From Plectosphaerella cucumerina (lineage: Eukaryota; Ascomycota; Sordariomycetes; Glomerellales; Plectosphaerellaceae), in the NCBI GenBank assembly GCA_020746995.1, contig JAGPXD010000002.1, positions 2,666,001 through 2,730,000 on the forward strand: a stretch of 64,000 bases of DNA, given 5' to 3'. Position 1 is the first letter of the stretch; each line of letters opens with the position of its first letter. A model generated the notes under the pieces. The model was not told where the DNA came from, ran no database searches, and was given only the letters and a program-made list of their open reading frames with translations. A program made the position numbers and the translations under genes. This document shows, piece by piece, positions 22,801 through 32,971 of this stretch.

Positions 22801-23552
22801 AGAAGGCAAATCTCCACGATCGAGCCCTTGCGCTGTGACAACCGCGTCGTACAGGAACGCCTCCTACATCTGCCCTGCCTCTCCATTGGTGATTCCTGAC
22901 TGCTGAGAATACGAGAGACCCGCCCCTCGTCCTGCCCTGGCCGCGCGCTGCCTACCTCTCGGTCCTGTCCTAGAGCTCTCCAGCAGTCTCTCCTCGCCCC
23001 TTGGCCTGACTGTCCCAGCCCGGCTGCTCGTGTGCCTCAGCCGCTATCACACCCACCGTCCAGCCCAACCAGGCTCGAACCCCGGGGGAGACACCTTATT
23101 TGCCGGCACGCCTTACCCAGATCACGACTGAATCACCCCCTAGGCGTCACCACCCCTAGGCGCTCGACCCGGACCACACAGACCTGGGCAATCAGACCGT
23201 GCTGGTTGGACGGCGCCGTCTTGTGACTTGCGCTGCGCGGAACTAGGCCCGCGAAAGAGACATCACTCGCGTTACGCAGGACACCTCGCCTGCAGAGGCA
23301 CGCCTCCACGTCCGCAACGCGTTGCGCCCAACAGAGGCAAAAGTCCGTCGGATTCAGGCACCGGCCAAGGCCTGCCCTGTCCTGCCTTGCCCCGGCGTGT
23401 CCCTACCGCCCGATACACCCCCCCTCCGCCAGAGACAACTTCATCCCGGCCCGGGGCCTGCAGCGCCGTGCCGTCATCTCACAGGCACAGGCGCCACTAT
23501 TGCACATTAACCCGCCCAGGTGCCGCTAGTATATATAGACGCCGCACGCAAC
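19846..23552. other. 3.7 kb without a supported protein gene; leader of acuK at its right end
   Basis: No frame has recognisable domains. From about 21.9 to 23.5 kb the plus strand is strongly C-rich and could be a long leader and promoter of the acuK-type gene. It includes a direct repeat of CCCCTAGGCG near 23137 and 23153, and many short upstream ATGs. The rest (19.9-21.8 kb) looks like ordinary intergenic DNA. Confidence 0.45.
23530..23538 (+). promoter_or_regulatory. TATA-like sequence just before the acuK start codon
   Basis: TATATATAG lies only 15 nt before the ATG at 23553. That is too close to drive an mRNA starting before this ATG in the usual way, so it is either incidental within a longer leader or would give a transcript starting inside the gene. 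Confidence 0.25.
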
Positions 23553-25830
23553 ATGGCCGACGACATGGAGGACAACGGCGCTAACGTCTCGGATGCCATG
23601 TCTGAGAATGAGTACGACGACGACAACACCACCATAAAAGAAGACGAAGACGATAAGATGGCCGAACACGACGGCAATGGCGAGGTCAAGAAGAAGTACG
23701 ACCCCAAGGACCCTTCACGTCCCAGGAGGAAGAAGGCCCGCAGAGCATGCTTTGCTTGCCAGAGAGCCCATCTAACCTGCGGTACGTTTGGCTGTTCCCC
23801 TCTTTGTCAAATGAGACGCATCAGATCTCTGCGTGATGACAGCTCCGTCTTTGCCAGTGGTTGAATCTGGATATGGACTGTTGCTGCTGCTGTTTCTACA
23901 TTCACGGCTCTCGTCTGTTCCGTCTTCCACCGGGAGCCTTACTGACTGAAGACCTGCAGGGGACGAGCGGCCATGTCAGCGCTGTATCAAGCGCGGTCTG
24001 GCGGACGCTTGCCAGGACGGTGTACGCAAGAAGGCTAAATATCTCCACGATGCGCCCCCCGAGGCCCTGAGACCCGTCCTCGGGCCCAACTACAACCCGA
24101 CGCCAGCTGCTAGGCCCAGCAGCCGCCGCCAGACCAGCAATGCCTCGGAGACGGCGTCGACAGCTGGCAGTACCTTCTACTCCCAGACGAACAGCTCCTC
24201 GTTTCCCGTCTACTCGAACGCACAAACACCCACCAACGGTATTCCCGAAGGGATCTCCTTCCCAGCTCAGCCTTCACCCATATCACCCACGTTCCAGCAG
24301 CCACCAAACAGCGCGAGGAGCAACATGAGCAGCATGATCTCACCTCAGATGACCAACGATCCAATGGGGTTTAACACGCTCTTCGACCCCAGCAACCCTG
24401 CCATCTTCAACTTCGACCTCGAGGGTCTCAACTTCGGAAGCCAATACGGTGCCATGGAGTTCGGCATGCTGGGCCACATGTCTTCGGGAGCCGGCGAGAC
24501 CCCTCCGAGAGACCCGTCCATTTCTGGGCCCAGTTCCGGCGACGTCAACTTTGGCGCCGGTGTTTTCGGTAACGGCAACGGCAACAGTCAATACAGCCAG
24601 ATGTACAATGACGGCATGATCAACGACTTTATGAACATCGATCAAGGGCCCAACAATATCTACGGGGGCACGCTGCAGCATGGCCTGCCACACGCCTTTG
24701 CTATCGCAGCGGGGTCGAACAGCCACCACAGTCCGAGCACGGAGACGACGGCAAGCCCGCAGACTGCAAACTTCAACTTTGAAGGGTCTCCAAGCGGGAC
24801 TTTCGGGGCTTTGGGAGGACAGCAGTCCTTGCAACAGGCCGTGGCCCGGCCGAAAGCCAAGGGTGCGCCAGTCAAGAGCGGCCCCGCCCAGATTCTCGGC
24901 AAGAGGCAACGGGATCCGTCATGGATCTACGAGTCGGTCAAGGAGCCGTACCACTATCTGGCAGGTTTCCATGCTCTCATTGCCTTCCTCAAAGAACGCT
25001 TCTCGGCCAACAAGACGTTACGGATTGCCAAGGCGCTCGCCAGCGTCCGACCATCCTTCATCACCAGCACCCAGAACCTGGACCGGCAAGACCTCATCTT
25101 CATGGAGAAATGCTTCCAGAGGACACTCTTCGAGTTTGAGGACTACATGCACCAGTGCTCGTCGCCGTCCATCGTGTGTCGGCGAACCGGCGAGATTGCG
25201 GCCGTCAACAAGGAGTTCACCGCCCTCACCGGGTGGTCCAAAGATGTCCTGCTGGGGAACAAGCCCAATCTGAATATCAACACGGGTGGCGGCGGTGGCA
25301 TCTCCGCGTCGACCAGCGGACCCAACACGGGGCGAGCCGGGGTAACGACACCAAAGCTGCCCAATGCCACGCTCGATGCGAAGGAAGGGGGACGCAAGCA
25401 ACCCATGTTCATCGCTGAGATTCTCGATGACGACAGCGTCATTGAGTTTTACGAGGATTTCGCGGAGCTTGCATTCCAGTCCAGCCGCAGCAGCGCACAG
25501 CGCAACTGCCGAGTCCTCAAGTACAGAACAAAGGAGGCTGCGGAGGCCGCCCAGATGGCTGAAACGACGCCCAAGAGAGATCCCCGGAAGAGCATTCTCA
25601 GCAACCGCGTTACGAAGATTGACGGCGAGCACGGCATCTCGCGTCTCGAGAAGGATGGCAAGGTCGACTGCCGGTACTGCTGGACGATCAAGCGCGACGT
25701 ATTTGATATCCCCATGTTGATTGTCATGAATGTAAGTTTGCCTCAAAGGGAGCCAGTTAAGTGGACATTCGCTGACGACACACAGTTCCTTCCCTGCTAC
25801 TACAGGGTCCAAGAGACCCAGGCCGTTTAG
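23553..25830 (+). CDS. acuK: Zn2Cys6 transcription activator of gluconeogenesis (AcuK/Ert1 type)
   Basis: Three exons: 23553-23781, 23960-25731 and 25786-25830 (2046 nt, 681 residues). An acidic N-terminus is followed by a basic arm and the binuclear zinc cluster with Cys66, 69, 76, 82, 85 and 94 ([14 protein letters not shown], then [13 protein letters not shown]). The cluster is split by intron 1. Then come [10 protein letters not shown], a long Asn/Ser/Gly-rich region with [12 protein letters not shown], and a C-terminal PAS-like domain from about residue 452 ([19 protein letters not shown]), ending in DIPMLIVMN and FLPCYYRV. This architecture matches AcuK/Ert1, which with AcuM activates PEP carboxykinase and fructose-1,6-bisphosphatase genes in growth on gluconeogenic carbon. 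AcuM is a paralogous alternative; the LGHM segment favours AcuK. Confidence 0.9.
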
Positions 25831-26549
25831 AGCCTGGGCCAGCATCATTTCGCGAGCACTGAAACACAAAAAGGAGGGAAGGATGGGCGTGGAGGCTTAT
25901 AGCATGGTTGGACATGGCCGTATGGTTTTTTCCCATTCGATGAAGAAGGCGTCTGGTGTCTGATCTTCACAAGTACTCTCTCGACGAGAGCAGGTTTCAA
26001 GGGCCGGAGGATTCCGAGTTCGAGGCACATTGGGTCTGGAAGAGCATCGATTCTTTGCATAGCGAGTGCTTGATGTGCCGTGTCAATGTGCTACCGCTCC
26101 GTCGCAACCTATTCATTGCAAGGCAATGGCAGAGGGCGCCGCCGGATTGCCTCGGTGCAGCCACACGAGACGTGGAAGCCCCTGAGTGCTGGTCGGACAT
26201 GGATTACACATCAACCCCTCCATGTCACCGGTGCAGCCCCACCGCCTATCGCGCACGTCGTACTTGGTGAATCACCCCGCCATATAATTCCTCCGACCTC
26301 CCAGACCCGTGTAACGCATCTTACTCTCCCTACCTCTCACCACTCTCAACCCAACGGCGCGACCTTCGCGACTGAACAGGCGACCTCGACCTTTGGACCA
26401 CCAAGCCATCTGCAGGTCTCACTCGCGCTCATCCCGACAAGACTACGGCCGTAACTGGGCGACGTGGGGGCTCACGAGCGATTACCTAGCCCCGTCTCAC
26501 CAACAGCCTTCAGGCAGCGACACACATTTTGTTCAGAGTGCCTCTGAAG
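25831..26549. other. Intergenic, acuK 3' end and FMN1 promoter
   Basis: Tandem genes on the plus strand flank this 719-bp spacer. No further gene seen; the stretch before 26550 is pyrimidine-rich. Confidence 0.45.
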
Positions 26550-27250
26550 ATGGCGGACACACCAAAGACCAGCTCTACCGGCGTCACCGAGGGTCGGCCC
26601 CGGATCGTGGGCCCTGAAGGAGGCCCGGAGGCGCCGTACCCGCTGCGCATGGAGGGCAAGGTCATCTCCGGCTTTGGCCGTGGTTCCAAGGAGGTGAGAC
26701 TGACCTGATGCTCTCGAGTCTGTGATCTTTCTGTTGACTCTTCCAGCTCGGCATTCCCACCGCCAACCTCCCCGTTGACGCATCTCTCAACCCCTGGATC
26801 GCCGACATCAAGTCGGGCGTCTACTTTGGCTGGGCCTCGCTCGGCCTGCCCTCAACGCACGCCGATCGCCCCGAGGGCTCGTCGTCCTCGGCCCCGCTGC
26901 TGCTCTACCCCATGGTCATGTCCGTCGGCTACAACCCGTTCTACAAGAACACGGTGCGTTCGGCCGAGGTGCACGTGCTTCACCCCTTCACTGCCGATTT
27001 CTACGACTCGCACATGCGCCTGCTGCTGCTGGGCTTCGTGCGCGAGGAGAAGGATTACAAGTCGCTCGAGGCGCTTGTCGAGGACATCATGTTTGATTGT
27101 GAGGTGGCTAGGGAGAGTATGGCGAGGTCGGCGTGGGCGCCTGCGCGCGAGACGCTGCTGAGGAGTGGGAAGGGGAGTGAGGCTTGGTTGCCGGCTGGGG
27201 TTGAGGGGAAGCTGGATGTGGCGTGGCTGTTGAGGCCGCTGGAGGAGTAG
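26550..27250 (+). CDS. FMN1: Riboflavin kinase
   Basis: Two exons: 26550-26693 and 26747-27250, with a 53-nt intron (648 nt, 215 residues, usual size). It phosphorylates riboflavin with ATP to give FMN. The motif GFGRGSKELGIPTANLPV, interrupted by the intron after the Glu codon, is the flavokinase nucleotide loop. KSGVYFGWASL, MVMSVGYNPFYKN (substrate region with the conserved NPF) and AEVHVLHPF follow. ADFYDSHMRLLLLGFVREEKDYKSLEALV completes the family fold. It is monofunctional, without an FAD synthetase domain, as in other fungi. It sits 13 kb from RIB3 and 31 kb from the DRAP deaminase gene. Confidence 0.95.
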
Positions 27251-27728
27251 ACGGCAAGTAAATGTGGCAGAGATAGACCTGGGGATTTGGGGCACGGGAT
27301 AGAGCAAGAAAGATCTGGTATTGTGGATATCATCAGCAAGAATAAGCAACCCTCCTCCTCCTCGTCCGCGCCAAGCCTGCAGGTCAGCAACCCCCCAGCT
27401 CAACTGCACCACACATAAGAGCTCGATGGCCCCCCTCGTCAGACCACCCAAAGACCACCCTCGTTACACCGCCCCTGCTCACGACCTTGCGTCGTGGGAC
27501 CAGACTCTCGGAAACATGTTAAGACGGTCTCTCCTCGCACCCACGCCCTGCACCGCTCCTCTTGTCCCACGCGATCGAGGCACGAAACCCATTCGGACAT
27601 CCGCAGTCGGACGATTGGCAGCGCTCAGGCGATGCAATGACCCGACGTCCTCCCATGGGACCGGGCCACGAAGCAGCTCCTCCCGCGGGGTAGGAGCGTG
27701 ACAGCTGACGCACCAGCTCTTAGGGACC
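27251..27728. other. Convergent intergenic region FMN1 / FMP52
   Basis: 478 bp between two 3' ends. Open frames here are overlaps of composition, without domains. Confidence 0.5.
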
Positions 27729-28567
27729 TCACTTGGCCTCGGCCTCAGCACCGCCGTGCCTCTTATTCCACTCTGTACGGCCGAGGCGCACAATGTCCGC
27801 AGCCTCGAGCACCCAGAACTTCTCGGGGGCCTTTCCCTCCGCAGCAATCTCAGAGGCAATGACGGCAGCGCGAGCAATCTCGTTGGCATCCTGGCCAATC
27901 GAGTCCTTGGCGCCCTGGCTCAGACGGCCGATGCCATGTACTGCGCTGTGTGCAAGACCCTCGGCAAACCGTCCCTCCTCGCGAGTCCCGAGGATGAGAC
28001 CGGGGCGCAGGATGACGGCATTATCAAAGCCCAGACCGCGAATGGCTTCCTCAACACCGATCTTCATCTTGGAGTATGGCGCGAAGCTGCCCAGGAAGCC
28101 ACGCGTGCCGCCCGAGGAGATGAAGACGAACGTCTTTGCGCCGGCGGCCTTTGCGGCCTTGGCGATCTCGATGTTCAGGTCATGGTCGATCTTCCACTGG
28201 TTGGCGACGCCGCCGGCGGCTGCGCGCGTGGTGCCGACGGCGGAGAAGACGGTGTGCGGCGGCGGCGCGAGGGAGGGGAGCTTGGCGGCCCAGGTGGCCG
28301 TGTCGGTCTCGATGAGGGCGGTGAGGTTGGAGGGGGAGGAGGCCGCGGGCTTCGGGGCGCGGCGGGAGATTGTCGTCGTCTGGAGGGTGGGAGCAGCCAG
28401 GAGGGCGGGGAGGATGCAGCCGCCGACGAGGCCGGTGCTGCCGAAGACTATGATGACGTCGAGTCAGTACATTTCGCTGGCATATTCGCAAGTCGGCGGA
28501 GGTCATGCCGAGGCAGCGGAGGACGGGACAGCATACCGGCAGCGGTGGCGTAGGGGAAGGCGGACAT
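27729..28567 (-). CDS. FMP52: FMP52-like NAD(P)-binding protein, mitochondrial outer membrane
   Basis: Two exons on the minus strand: 28567-28537 and 28447-27729 (750 nt, 249 residues). An atypical short-chain dehydrogenase fold: the dinucleotide loop VFGSTGLVGG (GxxGxxG) lies directly after the short first exon. Then come HTVFSAVGTTRAAAGG, FVFISSGGTRG and FAPYSKMKIGVEEA, with the YxxxK-like pair, and ILRPGLILGTREEGR. This is the pattern of yeast Fmp52 and the related animal HTATIP2/TIP30. Yeast Fmp52 is found at the mitochondrial outer membrane; its reaction is unknown. Confidence 0.88.
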
Positions 28568-28907
28568 TGTGGTCGTCGAGAAGAGTTGGGAACTCGTCAA
28601 TGCGTGGGTTGTGTTGGAGACGAAGGGAGGATCAAGGTTCTTGTCTTGGAGGAGACAAGTGCCGATTCAGAGCTATGGCCTGCTTTATCGCTGGATGGGC
28701 CGAGTCATGGCTTGCATCGGCGCTATACGAATAGAGCGAAACTCTCGCATTCCCGAAATTGATACAACAGCTTACAAGGTCGGTCTTTTGATATTTTTAC
28801 AGTTTCAAGATTACATGGCCCTCGTCACTCGCGCTTTCGCCTCATAACGAAGAACCGAGGTTTTCAGTCCATGACGTCCCAACTCTAGCGGCTCTGCGCT
28901 GAAAAGG
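28568..28907. other. Intergenic, FMP52 promoter and oxygenase 3' end
   Basis: 340 bp between two minus-strand genes. No further feature seen. Confidence 0.45.
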
Positions 28908-31900
28908 CTAGTCGTCGATCACAATGGCCAGCCTCTTCTCCCTCCCGTCGTATTGCTCTTGGGCATCTCCAGAGGGCCTCTTCTGGCCAGCAATTGCTCC
29001 GGGTACACCTGGTGTTGGCTGCGAGTTGACGTTGACGCTGGCTGGGCCTAGATGTGGCCTGGAGCTGCTGGAACCTGATGGACCCGATGGCGAGGGATTG
29101 GCCGCCGCAGGAGCAGCGTTCGGGTTGTTGACGGCTTGCTGGGGTTGCGCCGGCATCACCATGGTGATGGGCCCGCCATCGCTCAACAGGTCCTCCACCC
29201 ATTTTGTGTTGAAGGGCGCCATGAGGGAATTGAACGTCGATATGGCATTGTTGTACTTTATCACGTCATTCGCGTAGGTCGTCTTTCTCTTCGTAACGAC
29301 TAATGTCAGTGCCGGCGACGTTCTTTCGGTGTGCAAGGTCCAGAGATCACTGGGCCCCAGCTGGGACTCGATGTGCTTTCGGATGTGTGCTGGCTTCTGG
29401 AGGGTCCAGACCATATGTCGGGATTGGAGAAAACTGTCTAGGTTGTGACAGTGCTCGCAGTGTCCACAACCGTTCGGAGGCATGACCCATCCGCGGTTGG
29501 CTGGGTATGGTGGTATGGGAGTAGCCTTGACCATCATGGAATGTATGGACCTGTAAAGTGAGGCAACAGCCGGAATTTGGGCGTCGTCATGGTCCTTGAG
29601 CTTGCTGTGTACAAGTGAAAGAAAAGCGCGGAGCTTGGCACTGTCTCCAGAGCGTACTGACATGACTGACAGCCTTTGAGGGCTTTCCTTGATGACGGGG
29701 GCGAAAGAGGATAGGTACCCCGCGCGGAGGCTTCTGTCGATGAGATTGACGAAAGCCGCCTGAGAAGGCGTGGGTGAAGTTGTGTCGATTTGATTGACAG
29801 CGTGGTTGTAGGAGGAATTCCAGCGGCGACGAGAGGAATAGTAGGGCAGCGGTTCTACTGGTAATCTTCGAGATTCTTCCGGGAGAATGGCCAGATGACC
29901 AGGTGACTTCTCCGCCACATGCGAGATCAGAGGCTTCGTGTCAAATGCCTGCGGCTGCATCGCCCACAGTATCAATGGGTGCAGGAGACCGCGGGTGCCA
30001 CGTTCGACCAGTTTGGGGAGCAGCCTAGCCGCCAAGGGACAGTCAGTACATCTTTGGTCTACCTTGAAGTCCTCCAGAGGTGAGACTCACCAATTGGTCA
30101 TCCATTCAGTGTCCTCGTGCAGGTCGACGACCACTGCTTGAACATACTGCAGCTCTGGTCCTTCCCAGCGAGACTTTTCTTCCAATCGTTTGCGGATGGC
30201 TGTCTTGGCCCATTTTTCGAGCGACTTGGTGAGATGGGCATCGCCAAGCGCCCTCGAGAAAATGGTGACCAGTTGGTCCTGGTCCATCAGAGAAACCGCT
30301 GATCGCGCTGTCGATCCGAACCTGTACGACTGTCAGTCAAAGGAGCTCATATCAAACAGCAACGAAAGCGAAAGGGATTGCTAACCATGGCTCCCAGTCG
30401 GTGAAGGCAATCTTCTCCTCCTCAGTCCAGACCCGTGGATGCTGGGTCTTGCGCAACAAAGTCCCGGCCATAGCCTGAACGACCTCCGGATTCCGCGGCC
30501 TGTTCCTTGCCGCAAGCTGAATCAGGTCATCTCTTCCAAGCTGGACGCCCAGTTCTACGACTTTGGCGATGATAGAGACGTCCAATAAGCGCTGGCGAAG
30601 CACAGCGTCGGTCATCACCTTGACAACGGTGTCGATGTAGGGCGTGTGGTTGGGGTGTTCCTTGACGTCCAGAAGTGCGAGGGTCATCTTGGCATCGTCG
30701 TTGTAGTTGTTGAACATACTCATCACGCTGTCCTTTGGCGCTATGATGATGACCTGGAAGTCCACTCGGTCAGTATTGCAGAGCAGCATCGATGGTCGGG
30801 GGGAATATCTGGCGCACCGTGTTTTCATAGCGGCACGTATCCGGCACGCTCGCGTTGCCAGTGTACTCGCCTGCTTCCCTGCTGACAGGCTCCTGGCCGT
30901 CAAATTGATCCTCATCGAGAAGTTCCTCCATCTCAAGGTTCCCGGAACTCGCGATTTTGGTGCCGTCTAGTGTGAAGATGTTGGTCAAACTCAGCATGTT
31001 CGATTCGCCTTCGTCCCATTCTTCCATGTATTCGGGCTCTTCCATGGTACAGGACATGTGGCCCACGAAGAGGCGGAACCCTGCACCATCGGCAACTCTC
31101 TTCAGCACCCTGAGGACGCAGGCGTCGCGGCCCTTGAGGACGCGGAGCGAAAGGCTGGATTGGCTGTACTGGTGGCCCAGCGTGTAGCAAACCTTCTCCT
31201 TGAAGTTGGGATCACGGTTCCATCGCTTCAGAAGCCGCCTCAGGCGGTCTGACTGGGCGACATAGTGGGAGAGGGCAGCCGTGTCCTGGTTGTCGGCGAC
31301 GATGTTGTATGTCAAGACGAGGCGGTATCCGGATTTGAGTTCCTTGACCTCATGGGTCACGTCGCTGTACCATGCCAGGGCGGACAGGTCGTATTTCGAA
31401 GTTGACCCGGTTGCAAAGGTCCGCTGTCTATCCTTGAAGGAAAGGTGCACCTCGCCGCCTTCGTGTTCGGAGGGCAGGCAGACGACAAGGGTGGCGACCA
31501 TCCCAGGGGTCTTCTCCGAGTCCCGGTGAGGTTTGAAGAAGGATCCGGGCTCGTACAGGAGGAGTTTATAGGGCTCGGCCCGCGCCGTGAAGTCCAAGAT
31601 CCTGCGCCGCCCCTTTCAAGAGGGTGTTTTCGAGAAAGTCGTCCCATGCAGGATTGCACAGGCGGAACTGGGTATGGTCGAGCTCCTAGGTCTTGCGTAC
31701 CGACGTGTCCACGACTGTCTCGTCGCCTCGGCCAAAAGGGGCTTGTCGACAGGCATCGCGAATGATGCCAGCATCGTCGGGACGAAGGGGCAGCGAGATG
31801 GAGTAATTTCCGTCGATCTCTAGGGCGGGGTTGACAAATACGGCGTGATTCTTGTGAGAGGCGATCTCGCCAGACGCTTCGATACTGTCCAGATGCGTAA

Positions 31901-31967
31901 CTAGCTCATACTTGAAGTCTCCCCATTTGAGAGCGAGTTCCTCGGTGACATTGTGGCTGTGGTCCAT
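28908..31967 (-). pseudogene. Fungal 2OG-Fe(II) oxygenase gene with an in-frame stop and a frameshift
   Basis: Minus strand; exon boundaries from the 5' side: start near 31967 (or in-frame ATG at 32063), then introns at 30817-30755, 30385-30322 and 30090-30025, ending at 28908. All three later introns join in frame. The oxygenase core is clear: YKLLLYEPGSFFKPHRDSEK (iron ligands in H-x-D), GGEVHLSF, YSDVTHEVKEL (second His) and SGYRLVLTYN (2OG-binding Arg). A long helical middle and a C-terminal CGHCEHC zinc-like motif with a Pro/Ser tail follow. In the 5' exon, after DETVVDTSVRKT, a TAG at 31686-31684 interrupts what reads onwards as ELDHTQFRLCNPAWDDF. Family members have Trp at this place (KTWEL). 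About 100 nt later the frame must also change to reach YKLLLYEPG. A 127-nt intron (31700-31574, poor GAG acceptor) would avoid both, but would remove conserved sequence. Pseudogene or sequence error are both possible. Confidence 0.62.
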
Positions 31968-32971
31968 GTCCGCGGGGTCGCCCGGATGGCGGCCAAGCCT
32001 GGGAGGTCGGGTTGAGACGATCAAGGTGAGAGGGCGGAATCTTGATGTTGACGATTGATGCAATGAATTCCTGCTGCTTGGACGATGTCGTGGTAATGTG
32101 AGCGCACGTCAAGGTTGTTGCTGTGACCAGACGACGCGCGACCAGGATCTTAAGACGCGTCGAGTCCGTGTGGACATGAGCTCAGATGAAGGGGGTATTG
32201 TTAGTTACACTGTGCGATAAGCTTCCTTACTATTGAAGTTACGAATTCATGAATGGTTTAGCACTTGAGCATTGCCTTCCGTAGCTGAGTTGGCGATTGG
32301 CATCCGTGCCCTGCATTCTTCCCCTGACCACCTTGACTGCATCGTGGACTTCATCAGGCGCTGTCAGATAGTGTTGTTGGGCGAGGAAACCAACTCCACT
32401 AGCAGTCGTGCGTTGGCGCATACATTTAAGGTAAGCAGCAAACAGACTCGCTGCGTTGATGGACGAGGCATCCCCAATCGATGCCGGGATCGAATACAAT
32501 CGGTCATCTTGCATCATGGATGCACGACTTCTACAATCACGTCCAGTATTTTTGTAAAAATGAGCCAGATGTTGAAGCACAGGATGCAAGCAGCCTCAGA
32601 GTGATCTTCCCGCACTGTGCCATGGTGTGTGCCGCCACGAATTAGATAGGAGATATGGCGGGGTGCACTGTGTCACGCACGGACTCCCGACTCGGACTGC
32701 CCCTCGTTTGCTGCCGCTGCCCCTCGTTTTCTTGGCGGGCACTCCCTCCCTAGTGACTCAGGGTCGATCGAGGTCACAAAATTACCCCGCCGCAGCAAAA
32801 ACACGGCACCCAAGTCTGCAGGTTGTCTGGGAAATTTTTGACCGCCCGCATCCCACGCGACCCATTCGAGTCATTATCTTGGGAACAAAACCTCGAGACC
32901 ACGCCCGAGTCGTCTCGAATCATTGACCCGGACCCGTTCAACAATCAATCAACCAAGCGCCACCGCCCACC
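31968..32971. other. Divergent promoter region, oxygenase / lysyl-tRNA synthetase
   Basis: About 1 kb between divergent starts. No gene recognised; the right part carries the TGACTCA site listed separately and a pyrimidine-rich leader. Confidence 0.5.
32754..32760. promoter_or_regulatory. TGACTCA, Gcn4/CPC1-type site upstream of lysyl-tRNA synthetase
   Basis: A perfect palindromic TGACTCA stands 212 bp upstream of the start codon. This is the consensus for the cross-pathway control factor Cpc1 (Gcn4), which activates amino-acid biosynthesis and several aminoacyl-tRNA synthetase genes on amino-acid starvation. Function here is inferred from the perfect match and target class. Confidence 0.5.

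Noticed and set aside
31602..31700. A 99-nt intron (GTACGC to GGCGCAG) that would remove the stop codon in the oxygenase gene
   Set aside because: Its length is a multiple of three, so it does not correct the frame before YKLLLYEPG, and it would delete family-conserved sequence.
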